Part shown: positions 26,927-35,893 of the stretch, in pieces | How the letters are laid out: each line of letters begins with the position of its first letter | How positions within the stretch are numbered: position 1 is the first letter of the stretch | Origin: an uncultured Eubacteriales bacterium | Lineage (GTDB): Bacteria; Bacillota; Clostridia; Oscillospirales; Oscillospiraceae | NCBI GenBank assembly: GCA_900545405.1 | Contig: UQYT01000007.1 | Span: 1 to 64,000, forward strand | Length of the DNA: 64,000 bases | Reading direction: 5' to 3' | Notes under the pieces: generated by a model | The model's input: the letters and a program-made list of their open reading frames with translations, nothing else | Database searches by the model: none | Told to the model about the DNA's origin: nothing | Position numbers and translations under genes: made by a program

Positions 26927-28023
26927 ACGAGCCTCCCGCCGGAGATGGTCATCACCCGGCCGCCCGTCCGCTTTGCGACGCCGTCGTCCTCGCAGCAGGT
27001 GATGAGCGTCTGCCCGCCGCCGATGCGGTTCAAGACGAACTCCTGCCGCTCCGCGTCAAGCTCCGAGAGCACGTCGTCGAGCAGCAGCACGGGATATTCG
27101 CCCGTCTCGGCTAGGAAGATCTCACGCTCCGCCAGCTTTACTGAGAGCGCCGCCGTCCTCGCCTGGCCCTGGGACGCAAAGCTCCGGGCGCTCTTGCCGT
27201 TTATCATGAGCTCCAGGTCGTCCTTGTGCGCTCCGGTGAGGCACTGGCCGGAGGCGAGCTCCGCCTCGCGGTGCTTCTCCTGGTGGTCGCAGATGGCATA
27301 ATATATCTCCCGCTCCGAGGCGAAGGGGTTCTCCACGCTCGAGACGGGCTTGTAGCTCATCGTGAGCTCGTCCGCCCCTCCGGAGAAGTCCCGGTTTATC
27401 GGAGCTGCCGCCTCGGCAAGGCGCTGGGAGAAAGCCGCCCGGTAGCGCGTCAGCCGTGCCGAGAGGCGGCAAAGCCGCTCCGAGAAGTCGTCGAGCGTGT
27501 CCAGCAGGCTGGGCTTCTCGCGCCAGTCGCGCAGGATGGCGCTCTTTTGCTCGTAGAGCCGGTTGAAATCCGAGAGCGCGGCGGCGTAGCCCGGGCGCAG
27601 CTGGCTTATCGCCGTGTCCATCAGCCTCCGGCGCACCGCCGCCCCCTCGCGCACCAGCGCCAGGTCGTCCGGCGAAAACAGCACGGCGGTCATGGTCCCC
27701 GCGAGCTCCGAGGCGCTCTTTTTTACGGAGTTGACAAGTATCTGCTTCCTCTGCCCGGGCGCGAGCGTTATTTTCACCGTCTGCTCCCGGCCCGCGGCCT
27801 CCACGTCGGCGAGTATCTCCGCCGAGGAGAAGCCGAAGCCCACGATCTCGCGGTCAAAGCGAGTGCGGAAGCTCTTCCCGCCCGTCAGCATGAACACGGC
27901 CTCGAGCAGATTCGTCTTTCCCTGCCCGTTCTTGCCGCGGATGACGTTGGTGCCGGGGTCGAAGGTGAAGCTCTCCCACTCGTAGTTGCGGAAGCCCGAG
28001 AGCGCTATGCGGCTGACCCTCAT
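26923..28023 (-). CDS. recF: DNA replication and repair protein RecF
   Basis: RecF is an SMC-like ATPase that helps load RecA at gaps. Walker A is GKNGQGKTNLLEA at residues 30-42; the signature region GQARTAALSVKLAE and Walker B (YPVLLLDDVLSELD) follow in the C-terminal third. The length (366 aa) is normal. Its GTG/ATG region overlaps the stop of the S4-domain gene by four bases, and its own stop overlaps remB, so yaaA-recF-remB form a tightly coupled unit. Confidence 0.96.
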   Translation of the reverse strand: MRVSRIALSGFRNYEWESFTFDPGTNVIRGKNGQGKTNLLEAVFMLTGGKSFRTRFDREIVGFGFSSAEILADVEAAGREQTVKITLAPGQRKQILVNSVKKSASELAGTMTAVLFSPDDLALVREGAAVRRRLMDTAISQLRPGYAAALSDFNRLYEQKSAILRDWREKPSLLDTLDDFSERLCRLSARLTRYRAAFSQRLAEAAAPINRDFSGGADELTMSYKPVSSVENPFASEREIYYAICDHQEKHREAELASGQCLTGAHKDDLELMINGKSARSFASQGQARTAALSVKLAEREIFLAETGEYPVLLLDDVLSELDAERQEFVLNRIGGGQTLITCCEDDGVAKRTGGRVMTISGGRLV

Positions 28024-28232
28024 GCGGAGGCCACCTCAACGGCCTCGCCGTCGAGCTCCACGGTGTCGCCCGGGCGTATTTTTTTGCCCCGCTGGAGGCA
28101 GACCTCGCCGTTCACTTTCACGAGCCCGTCCTCGACGCAGAGCTTGGCCTCGCCGCCGGTCTCGCAGAGCCCGGTAAATTTGAGCAGCGCGTCGAGCTTT
28201 ATGAACTCGGTGGTTATTTCTATCTTTTCCAT
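28020..28232 (-). CDS. yaaA: S4-domain RNA-binding protein YaaA (RlbA-like)
   Basis: This 70-residue S4 protein (residues 10-65; FIKLDALLKFTGLCETGGEA in the first helices, then VKVNGEVCLQRGKKIRPGD) probably binds rRNA. The start ATG is two bases after the dnaN stop, and its own stop overlaps recF. The order dnaA-dnaN-yaaA-recF is classic for Bacillota origins. Confidence 0.93.
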   Translation of the reverse strand: MEKIEITTEFIKLDALLKFTGLCETGGEAKLCVEDGLVKVNGEVCLQRGKKIRPGDTVELDGEAVEVASA

Positions 28233-28234
28233 GC

Positions 28235-29347
28235 TCACTCCCCGGCCTTGAGGCGCACCGGAAGTATCATGTAGGTGAAGCCTTCGCTGCCGTCGGCGGC
28301 GCGGATGACGCAGGGGGAGGAGCCGGTGTTTATGCAGACCTCCAGCTCCTTGACCGGCGCGGCGCGCAGGGCGTCGCGGAGATAGCGGTCGTTGAAGCCT
28401 ATCTCGGTGTCTCCGCCCTCGCCCTCGCAAGGGCAGACGTCGCCGGCCTTGCCGAGAGGGGTGTTGCAGAAGAAGTCTATCCTCTGGTCGCCGAACACGA
28501 GGCGGACGGGGCTCTTCATCTTCTCGTCCACGACGAGGGATACGCGGTCCGTCGCTCCGAGCAGGTCCTCGCGCAGGGCTTTTACCGTATAACGGTAGTT
28601 TTCCGGCAGGGATTTTTTGTAGTTGAGGAAATCGCCTTCCAGTTTGCGGGAGATGACGACCGTGCCGCCAATGGTGAAGGAGGTGTGCTTGGTACCGACG
28701 TTCAGGAGGACTTCTTCGTCGGAATCGCCGCACAGTCTTTCAACATCCAGCAGGGCCGAGCCGGGGATGATGAAGTGCATGCCCTCGGTGCCGCCCTTGA
28801 CCTCCTCGCGGCGGATCGCAAGGCGGTATCCGTCGACGGAGACCATCGTGAGGCGGCCGCTCTCGAGCTCGAAGAGGCTGCCCATGTAGACCGGGCGGCT
28901 CTCGTTGGTGGAGACGGCGAAGATGCTCTCGTCTATCATGCTGCGGAGCACCTTCTGCGGTATGCGGATGGCCTCGCTCTCGTCGACCTCGGGGAGTTCG
29001 GGGTAATCGGCCGCAGGCAGGGCCATGAAGCTGTACTCGCTCTGGCCGCATTTAACGCTCGCGCGGCTGTCCTCGCCGACTTCAACGGTGACTATGCCGT
29101 CCGGCAGCAGGCGCATCATCTCTGAAAACAGCTTGGCCGTCATCAAAACGGCGGAACCTGTCTGGGCCACATCGGCTTCGATGTTCATATAGATGCCCTT
29201 CTTGAGGTCGTAGCCCGTGACGCGGACTCCGGCCCCGGCCTCTATGAGCAGGCCCTCGAGCGCGGAGATGGGGCTCTTGGCCGAAGCGGCTCTGGATGCG
29301 GCGGCTACGGCCGTCTGCAAAAGGTGCTTTTCACAGGAAAATTTCAT
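28235..29347 (-). CDS. dnaN: DNA polymerase III sliding clamp (beta subunit)
   Basis: The clamp is a homodimeric ring of three similar domains per subunit. The 370 residues are of normal length, begin MKFSCEKHLLQTAVAAASRA, and end with the hydrophobic-pocket region FTYMILPVRLKAGE, where the polymerase binds. The SD AAGGAGG is well placed. A 250-base AT-rich gap separates it from dnaA and probably holds part of the origin. Confidence 0.97.
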   Translation of the reverse strand: MKFSCEKHLLQTAVAAASRAASAKSPISALEGLLIEAGAGVRVTGYDLKKGIYMNIEADVAQTGSAVLMTAKLFSEMMRLLPDGIVTVEVGEDSRASVKCGQSEYSFMALPAADYPELPEVDESEAIRIPQKVLRSMIDESIFAVSTNESRPVYMGSLFELESGRLTMVSVDGYRLAIRREEVKGGTEGMHFIIPGSALLDVERLCGDSDEEVLLNVGTKHTSFTIGGTVVISRKLEGDFLNYKKSLPENYRYTVKALREDLLGATDRVSLVVDEKMKSPVRLVFGDQRIDFFCNTPLGKAGDVCPCEGEGGDTEIGFNDRYLRDALRAAPVKELEVCINTGSSPCVIRAADGSEGFTYMILPVRLKAGE

Positions 29348-29598
29348 GTCGTCCTCCTTGGCTGTGCGGGCGCGGTTTTTCGCCCTAGGATAAATAGATA
29401 GGATAATTTTTAGTAGACGTAGTATTAGGCGTGTTCAAATGTTGAAAACCGTCCGGAGCCCTTGAAAAATCGAGAAAAGTTTTCAACATGGCGAATGTGG
29501 GTTTTGAACCGAAGATAACAGGCAAAATAAGGCAGAAAATTTTGCAAACAGTTTTGAACAGAGAGTTAACAGTTTTTAAACGAGGGGCTGTGTAAAAC
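29348..29598. other. Probable origin region (dnaA-dnaN gap) with diverged DnaA boxes
   Basis: This AT-rich gap holds several nonamers close to the DnaA box TTATCCACA: TTTTCAACA at 29480-29488, its inverse TGTTGAAAA at 29440-29448, TTTTGAACA at 29552-29560, TTTTGAACC at 29502-29510 and TGTTCAAAT at 29432-29440. No perfect TTATCCACA was found. The context (dnaA on one side, dnaN on the other) and the AT-richness support oriC or a DnaA-binding regulatory region. The first two boxes face each other across 31 bases and could also form a hairpin. Confidence 0.6.
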
Positions 29599-30909
29599 TC
29601 AGGAGCGCGAATTGATGTTTGAGGAGATGTCGCGCACGGTGGCGGAGATCTCGGGGTCGGTCTTTATGAGGTCCTCGACCTTGCGGATGGAGGTGAGCAC
29701 CGTGGAGTGGTTGCGGCCCTCGTACTGGCTGCCGATGTCCACGAGGGAGAGATTCGTGAGGTTGCGCATGAGGTACATGCTCACCTGCCGGGCCTTGGCG
29801 AGGTTCTTGGAGCGCCGCTGGCCGCGGATGTCGGCTGCGGTGATGGAGAAGTAGCGCGCGGTCTCCTCGATTATGACCTCCGGCGTGGGTATGTAGGCGC
29901 CGACGCGGATGACGTCCTTGATGGCGCGCTTGACGGAGGCTATCGTGATGCTGTCGTCCATGATCTCGCGGTAGGCCGTGAGGCGCTTGACCACGCCCTC
30001 GATCTGGCGTACGTTGGAGGTGATGTTCTCGGCGATGTAGGTGACCACCTCGTCGGGCAGGCACATGCCGAGCTGGGCGGCCTTGTTGCGGATTATCGCC
30101 GTGCGGGTCTCGAGGTCGGGCGGCTGCACGTCGGCCATCAATCCGCCCTCAAAGCGGGTGCGCAGCCGGTCGTCCAGCAGGCTCATCTCCATCGGCGGCC
30201 GGTCGGCGGTGATGACGATCTGGTGTCCGTCGTTGTAAATGTTGTTGAAAGTGTTGAAGAATTCCTCCTGCGTGCTCTGTTTGCCGGCGATAAATTGGAT
30301 ATCGTCCACCAGCAGCAGGTCCACGAGGCGGTATTTGTTGCGGAAGTCGTCCATCATGCCGTTGCGGATGGAGTGGACCATCTCGTTCGTGAAGTCGTCC
30401 CCGCTGACATAGACGATGCGGCTCTCCGGGTTGTGGTCGTGGATGCGCTGGCCGATCGCGAGCAGCAGGTGCGTCTTGCCGAGGCCGGAGTTGCCGTATA
30501 TAAAGAGGGGGTTGTAGGTCTTACCTGGATTTTCGGCGACGGCTATCGCCGCCGCGTGCGCGAATTTGTTAGACGGGCCGACGACGAAGCGGTCAAAGGT
30601 GTAGCCGTCCATCTCGGGCGGTATCTCCGTCATGTGGTGCCGCTGCTTCTGCATCTCCAGCTCCTCGGTGGTGAGCACGACGAGGTCCATGTCGCAGGAG
30701 AAGATCTCCCGCAGCGCGGCGCGTATCACCTCGCCGAAGCGGCTGGTTATTACGCTCCGCTTGAAGTCGGAGGTGGTCTGTATGACCATGTTCGTCTCCC
30801 CCAGCTCCACCGGAGAGCAGTCCGCAAACCAGGTGTTGTAGGCCGTGGACGTGATGTTCTTGGAGATCTCTGCGAGGATGCTCTGCCACACGGAATTCAA
30901 AGAGTCCAT
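29599..30909 (-). CDS. dnaA: Chromosomal replication initiator protein DnaA
   Basis: DnaA melts the origin after binding DnaA boxes. Domain I occupies about residues 1-85, the AAA+ domain has Walker A GNSGLGKTH at 139-147 and Walker B LLVDDIQFIAG near 200, and domain IV carries the DNA-binding signature GRNHSTVLTSIRKV near the end. At 436 residues it is on the short side because the domain II linker is small. The SD is GAGGGGGAAA. A terminator-like hairpin lies just upstream in its leader. It is divergent from mfd, not adjacent to rpmH as in most Bacillota. Confidence 0.97.
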   Translation of the reverse strand: MDSLNSVWQSILAEISKNITSTAYNTWFADCSPVELGETNMVIQTTSDFKRSVITSRFGEVIRAALREIFSCDMDLVVLTTEELEMQKQRHHMTEIPPEMDGYTFDRFVVGPSNKFAHAAAIAVAENPGKTYNPLFIYGNSGLGKTHLLLAIGQRIHDHNPESRIVYVSGDDFTNEMVHSIRNGMMDDFRNKYRLVDLLLVDDIQFIAGKQSTQEEFFNTFNNIYNDGHQIVITADRPPMEMSLLDDRLRTRFEGGLMADVQPPDLETRTAIIRNKAAQLGMCLPDEVVTYIAENITSNVRQIEGVVKRLTAYREIMDDSITIASVKRAIKDVIRVGAYIPTPEVIIEETARYFSITAADIRGQRRSKNLAKARQVSMYLMRNLTNLSLVDIGSQYEGRNHSTVLTSIRKVEDLIKTDPEISATVRDISSNINSRS

Positions 30910-30928
30910 CTTTTTCCCCCTCAGAAAA

Positions 30929-30953
30929 ATGCGCCCTCCAGAGAGGGGCGCAT
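30929..30953 (-). promoter_or_regulatory. Terminator-like hairpin in the dnaA leader
   Basis: On the minus strand ATGCGCCC and GGGCGCAT form a stem with a 9-base loop, immediately followed by a run of T. It lies 20 bases before the dnaA start and downstream of the dnaA promoter, so it could attenuate dnaA transcription. No gene lies upstream whose transcript it could end. Confidence 0.65.
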
Positions 30954-30973
30954 ACTTATATGATTCTACACCT

Positions 30974-31002
30974 ATTATAATAACACATTTGGGTTTTGTC
31001 TA
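30974..31002 (-). promoter_or_regulatory. dnaA promoter
   Basis: TAGACA (30997-31002), 17 bases, TATAAT (30974-30979) on the minus strand. The predicted start lies near 30967. An AT-rich stretch (31015-31035) separates it from the mfd promoter. Confidence 0.75.
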
Positions 31003-31064
31003 GGCCTCGGCGGCAATATTTAATTAAATAATAGTATATCGCCCCCGGAGGCGACCGGATATTA

Positions 31065-31093
31065 TTGAATTTGACAGAAAGCTCTGGTATAAT
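31065..31093 (+). promoter_or_regulatory. mfd promoter
   Basis: TTGAAT (31065-31070), 17 bases, TATAAT (31088-31093). The predicted transcription start, near 31100, is only about three bases before the ATG of mfd. Confidence 0.75.
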
Positions 31094-31102
31094 GCAGTGG
31101 TT

Positions 31103-34100
31103 ATGGACATCACGATTCTCGCAAAGGCGTTTTTCGACATACCTGAGGCTGCCGCCCTCCCCATGCCGGGGGAGAGAGGCGGCTTTCCTGCGCTCATAAC
31201 GGGGCTCTCCGGAGTCCACCGGGCGCAGTTTGCCGCGGCGCTGCAGCTCAGGACCGGCGCGCCCGTCGTGCTGCTCACGCCGGACGAGGCCTCGGCGGAC
31301 GCCCTGGCCGTGGACATCGCGGCCTTCACGGGCGAGCGGCCCGTGGTGCTCACCGGGCGCGAATACGTCTTCATCTCGGCGGACGCCGTCTCGCGCCAGA
31401 CGGAGCAGCGCCGCCTCGGCGCGCTCAGCGACCTCATGCGCGGCGCGCGCATCACGATAATGACCGCCCAGGGCGTCTTTCAGCGCGCCATGCCGCCTGA
31501 GGCCTTCCGCCGCGCGGCCTTCAGCATCGACATGCAGACCCGCCTCGACCCCGCGGACGCGGAGGACGCGCTCTTGCGCTGCGGCTATTCCCGCGCCGTC
31601 CAGGTCGAGGGCCCGGGCCAGTTCTCGCGCCGCGGCGGCATACTCGACTTCTTCTCCCCCGCCCATCTCCAGCCCGTGCGCGTGGAGTTCTGGGGCGACG
31701 AGATAGACTCCATCTCCTGCTTCGACACCGGCAGCCAGCGCCGGACGGAGGACCTCTCAGAATGCACCGTCCTGCCCGCGGCGGAGACGCTGCCCTCGCT
31801 CTGCAAAGGCGGGGCCTCGGCCCTGGCCGCGGAGCTTGAAAAGCTGGCCGCCCGGGCTGAGCGCAAGGGCTCACCCCGCCTGGCCGAGACCCTGCGCGAG
31901 GACGCGGAGCGCCTCTCCGCCGGGGCCGAGCTGCGCGCCGCCGACCGGTACGAGGCCCTGATCTACGGCGAGAGCGCCTGCGCGCTCGACTACGTGCCCG
32001 AGGGCGCGGCGCTGATACTCGACCAGCCCGGCCGCTTCATGGACCGCGCAAAGGACTATACCGAGCAGATAGCGCACGACGTGGAGGAGCTGGTCTCCGC
32101 CGGGCGCATGACGGCGAAGGCGGAGGACTTCTGCCTTGCCGAGCACGCGGTGCTCGAGCGCATGGCGGGCCGCGCGGTGTACATGGCGGATGCCTTCGCC
32201 GCCGGGCGCTATCCGCTCAACACGGCCAGCGTGACGGGCATACAGGCAAAGCAGCTGCCCTCCTACGCGGGCTCGGCCCAGCAGGCGGCGGAGGACGCGG
32301 GGCAGTATCTGGATAATGGTTTCGGCGTCCTGGTCCTCGCCGGGGACATGCGCCGGGCGAACATCCTCACGGAGATGCTGCAAAAGGCCGGCGTCCGCGC
32401 CACGGCCGCGGAGAACATAGGCCGCCTGCCGGGGCCCGGACAGTGCTCCGTCACCTCAGGAGGCCTCTCTGCGGGCATGGAGTACCCCACACTGCGCCTC
32501 GCGGTGCTGACGGATACCCAGATCATGGGCGCGGGCCTGAGGCGCCAGAAGCGCCGCAAAAAGGCCGTAGGCGAAAAGATAGATTCCTGCGCCGACCTCG
32601 CCGTGGGCGACCTCGTGGTGCATGAGCAGCACGGCATAGGCCGCTTTGCGGGCGTGGTCCGCATACCCGTGGACGGCGCGGAGAAGGACTACATAAAGAT
32701 AAGCTACGCGGGCACGGACAGCCTGTACGTCCCGGCCACGCAGCTGGACCTCGTGACGAAATACGTCGGCGCGGGCGAGGATAAGCCCGTGCGCCTCTCA
32801 AAGTTGGGCGGCACGGAGTGGCAGCGCACAAAGTCCCGCGCCAAGGCCGCGGCCAAGGAGCTGGCCCAGGGCCTCATCAAGCTCTATGCCGAGCGCAGCC
32901 GCCAGGAGGGCTACGCCTTCCCGCCCGACTCGCCCTGGCAGGCGGAGTTTGAGGAGCGCTTCGGCTTTGAGGAGACGGACGACCAGCTCCGCTGCATCCA
33001 GGAGATAAAGGCGGACATGGAAAAGCCCGTGCCCATGGACCGCCTGCTCTGCGGCGACGTGGGCTACGGCAAGACCGAGGTCGCCCTGCGCGCCGTCATG
33101 AAGTGCATCCTCGGCGGAAAACAGGCGGCCATCCTCGTGCCGACCACGGTATTGGCCCAGCAGCACTATCAGACGGCGGTGCAGCGCTTTTTCGGCTACC
33201 CCGTGGACATACAGGTCATGAGCCGCTTTCGCAGCCCGGCGCAGATGCGCTCCACGCTCGCTGACCTGAAGAGCGGCAAGTGCGACCTCGTCATCGGCAC
33301 GCACCGGCTGCTGCAAAAGGATGTGGAGTTCAAGCGCCTGGGCCTGCTCATAGTGGACGAGGAGCAGCGCTTCGGCGTTTCGCACAAGGAACATATCAAG
33401 GAACTCGCTCGTCAGGTGGACGTCCTGACGCTCTCCGCGACGCCGATACCGCGGACGCTGAACATGGCCCTCGCGGGCATACGCGACATGTCCACGATAG
33501 AGGAGCCGCCGCAGGACCGCCTGCCGGTGCAGACCTTCGTCATGGAGCACGACTGGGGCGTCCTCGCGGACGCCATGCGGCGGGAGCTCAACCGCGGCGG
33601 ACAGGTGTACTATCTCCACAACCGTGTGGACAACATCGAGCGCACCGCCATGCGCATAGCGGAGATGCTCGACGGCGCCTCCGTCGCCGTGGCCCACGGC
33701 AAGATGGACGAGGAGCAGCTCTCCCGCGTCATGGAGGACATGGTCGAGGGCCGCGTCCAGGTGCTCGTGTGCACTACGATAATCGAGACGGGCATAGACA
33801 TCCCCAACGTCAACACGCTTATAATCGAGGACGCCGACAAGCTGGGCCTCGCCCAGCTGCACCAGATACGCGGCCGCGTGGGCCGCTCCACCCGCCGGGC
33901 CAGCGCCTATCTCACCTTCAAGCGCGACAAGTCGCTCACCGAGATCGCGGAAAAGCGGCTGGAGGCCATACGCGAGTTCGCGGAGTTTAACTCCGGCTTC
34001 CGCATCGCCATGCGCGACCTCGAGATACGCGGCGCGGGCAACCTGCTCGGCGCCGAGCAGTCCGGCCACCTCATCGACGTCGGCTACGACATGTACCTGA

Positions 34101-34621
34101 AGCTGCTGGAGGAGGCCGTCCTCGAGGAGAAGGGCGAAAAGCCCGTAAACCGCGCGAGCTCCACGGCGGACCTCGCCATCTCGGCCAACATCCCGGAGAG
34201 CTATGTCGCCTCCTCGGAGCAGCGCATGGACCTCTACCGCCGTATAGCGCTCATCCGCACGGAATCGGACGCGGACGACGTGCTCGACGAGCTCATCGAC
34301 CGCTTCGGCGAGCCGCCCGACGCCGTGACGGCCCTGGTCCGCGTGGCGCTGCTGCGAGGCGAGGCCGGGCGCGCCGGGATAACGGACATCTCCCAAAAGG
34401 CCGGCACGCTGCGCTTCACTCTCGCGCAGTTCGACATGGCCCGGATCTCGGAGCTCTACGCCCGGCCCGAATACAAGGGCCGCATCCGCGTCGAGGCCGG
34501 CTCCGTGCCCAGGATATCGCTCAAACTCCCGCCCAAGGCCAGGGTGCTCGACGAGGCCTCCCGCTTTGCCGAAGCCTGGGCCTCGACGGATAAGAATACG
34601 GACACAAACCAAGGAGGATAA
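31103..34621 (+). CDS. mfd: Transcription-repair coupling factor Mfd
   Basis: Mfd removes RNA polymerase stalled at lesions and recruits UvrA. Visible in order: the UvrB-like N-terminal region (REYVFISADAVSRQ), the CarD-like polymerase-interacting domain (GDLVVHEQHGIGRFAGV), helicase motifs with Walker A GDVGYGKTEVALRA and the box LLIVDEEQRFGV, the RecG-like TRG region, and the C-terminal regulatory domain. The length, 1172 residues, is normal. No SD precedes ATG 31103 or the alternative GTG 31097, and the promoter would give an almost leaderless mRNA. The stop is one base before the next start. Confidence 0.95.
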   Translation: MDITILAKAFFDIPEAAALPMPGERGGFPALITGLSGVHRAQFAAALQLRTGAPVVLLTPDEASADALAVDIAAFTGERPVVLTGREYVFISADAVSRQTEQRRLGALSDLMRGARITIMTAQGVFQRAMPPEAFRRAAFSIDMQTRLDPADAEDALLRCGYSRAVQVEGPGQFSRRGGILDFFSPAHLQPVRVEFWGDEIDSISCFDTGSQRRTEDLSECTVLPAAETLPSLCKGGASALAAELEKLAARAERKGSPRLAETLREDAERLSAGAELRAADRYEALIYGESACALDYVPEGAALILDQPGRFMDRAKDYTEQIAHDVEELVSAGRMTAKAEDFCLAEHAVLERMAGRAVYMADAFAAGRYPLNTASVTGIQAKQLPSYAGSAQQAAEDAGQYLDNGFGVLVLAGDMRRANILTEMLQKAGVRATAAENIGRLPGPGQCSVTSGGLSAGMEYPTLRLAVLTDTQIMGAGLRRQKRRKKAVGEKIDSCADLAVGDLVVHEQHGIGRFAGVVRIPVDGAEKDYIKISYAGTDSLYVPATQLDLVTKYVGAGEDKPVRLSKLGGTEWQRTKSRAKAAAKELAQGLIKLYAERSRQEGYAFPPDSPWQAEFEERFGFEETDDQLRCIQEIKADMEKPVPMDRLLCGDVGYGKTEVALRAVMKCILGGKQAAILVPTTVLAQQHYQTAVQRFFGYPVDIQVMSRFRSPAQMRSTLADLKSGKCDLVIGTHRLLQKDVEFKRLGLLIVDEEQRFGVSHKEHIKELARQVDVLTLSATPIPRTLNMALAGIRDMSTIEEPPQDRLPVQTFVMEHDWGVLADAMRRELNRGGQVYYLHNRVDNIERTAMRIAEMLDGASVAVAHGKMDEEQLSRVMEDMVEGRVQVLVCTTIIETGIDIPNVNTLIIEDADKLGLAQLHQIRGRVGRSTRRASAYLTFKRDKSLTEIAEKRLEAIREFAEFNSGFRIAMRDLEIRGAGNLLGAEQSGHLIDVGYDMYLKLLEEAVLEEKGEKPVNRASSTADLAISANIPESYVASSEQRMDLYRRIALIRTESDADDVLDELIDRFGEPPDAVTALVRVALLRGEAGRAGITDISQKAGTLRFTLAQFDMARISELYARPEYKGRIRVEAGSVPRISLKLPPKARVLDEASRFAEAWASTDKNTDTNQGG

Positions 34622-34622
34622 A

Positions 34623-35783
34623 ATGAAAAAGCTAGTATCTATCGCACTTTGCGCCGCGCTCATACTCGCGGTGCTCTCCGGCTGCGGCAGCGCCGGCGAA
34701 GCGGACCCCACCGCCTCCCCCGAGGCCAGCCCCGAGACCACCGGCGAGACCGTGAGCCTCGACTGGGACGGCGCCCGCGCCGCCTATGACCTGGACACCA
34801 CGGTAATGACCGTGGACGGCTCCCCCGTAACCTGGGGCGAGTATTTCTACTGGCTCTACTACTGCTACACCCAGTACTCCGGCACCTTCGGCGCCGTTGC
34901 GGACTTCTCCGTGCCCTACATCTACGACGAGAACTCCACCGTCGGCGGCGTCATCGAGGAGGAGGCCAAGAACTACGCCGTGCAGTATCACGCACTTGAG
35001 GTGAACGCCGCCGCCGAGGGCGTCACGCTCACCGAAGACGACGAGGCCGCCATCGCCGCCCTGCTCGAGAGCGACATCACCGAGCTCGTGGGCGAGGACG
35101 GCACCGAGGACGACCTCTTCGCCATCCTGGAGAAGAACTACGTCAGCCGCGAGCTCTACGACTACATGAACCGCATGGCCGCCCTCTACTCCCGCGCCTA
35201 TGCCGACATCTACGGCAGCGGCGGCGACAAGCTGACGGACGAGCAGGTGCTCGACTTCGCCAACGACTACGGCTACATGAGCGCCAAGCACATACTCCTC
35301 CTCACCACCGACGAGGAGGGCAACGCCATAGACGACGCCGCCAAGGCCGAGAAGCTGGCCAAAATGGAGGACATCCGCGCCCAGCTCGAGGGCAAGACCG
35401 GCGAGGAGCTGGAGACCGCCTTCGACACGCTGATGCAGGAAAACAGCGAGGACACCGGCCTCGCCGCCTATCCGGACGGCTACTGCTTCACCTCCGGCGA
35501 GATGGTGACCGAGTTCTCCGAGGCCGCGGCCGCGCTCGAGCCGGGCCAGCTCAGCGACATCGTGGAGAGCAGCTTCGGCTACCACCTCATCCTGCGAGAG
35601 CCCCTCAGCCCGGACGCCTCCGTCCTGCAGTACGACTCCACCGGCACGCCCTATAACCTGCGCGCCGTCGCCGCCGCCCTGCTCTACGACGACCAGATAA
35701 ACGGCTGGATATCCGACGCCGAGATAGTCTGGGAGCCCGGTTTCGAGGCCCTCGACCTCAACGCCCTGCTCGGCATAGCCTGA
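34623..35783 (+). CDS. PrsA-like lipoprotein with parvulin peptidyl-prolyl isomerase domain
   Basis: The signal peptide ends in lipobox LSGC with Cys21, so the protein is a lipoprotein on the outer face of the membrane. A SurA-like N-terminal helical chaperone region precedes the parvulin domain (about residues 215-335; MSAKHILLLTTDEEGN, then GQLSDIVESSFGYHLI). It should assist folding of secreted proteins. ATG 34623 follows AAGGAGG and begins one base after the mfd stop; co-transcription with mfd is likely. The mature N-terminus is acidic and rich in Ser/Pro/Glu. 386 residues. Confidence 0.9.
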   Translation: MKKLVSIALCAALILAVLSGCGSAGEADPTASPEASPETTGETVSLDWDGARAAYDLDTTVMTVDGSPVTWGEYFYWLYYCYTQYSGTFGAVADFSVPYIYDENSTVGGVIEEEAKNYAVQYHALEVNAAAEGVTLTEDDEAAIAALLESDITELVGEDGTEDDLFAILEKNYVSRELYDYMNRMAALYSRAYADIYGSGGDKLTDEQVLDFANDYGYMSAKHILLLTTDEEGNAIDDAAKAEKLAKMEDIRAQLEGKTGEELETAFDTLMQENSEDTGLAAYPDGYCFTSGEMVTEFSEAAAALEPGQLSDIVESSFGYHLILREPLSPDASVLQYDSTGTPYNLRAVAAALLYDDQINGWISDAEIVWEPGFEALDLNALLGIA

Positions 35784-35791
35784 CATGCCCG

Positions 35792-35813
35792 CCCCGGCCC
35801 CAAGCGGCCGGGG
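35792..35813 (+). terminator. Weak hairpin terminator after the PrsA-like gene
   Basis: CCCCGGCC/GGCCGGGG with a 6-base loop. The tail is CTTCGCCTT, so termination may be incomplete. Confidence 0.5.
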
Positions 35814-35834
35814 CTTCGCCTTAGCAAAAATGGG

Positions 35835-35863
35835 TTGCTACGGGACTGATTTGTGTGTATTAT
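35835..35863 (+). promoter_or_regulatory. Promoter of the AI-2E-type gene
   Basis: TTGCTA (35835-35840), 17 bases, TATTAT (35858-35863), about 30 bases upstream of the start codon. Confidence 0.7.
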
Positions 35864-35893
35864 GGTAACGATTAGACGTGGAGGAGGCGAAGC

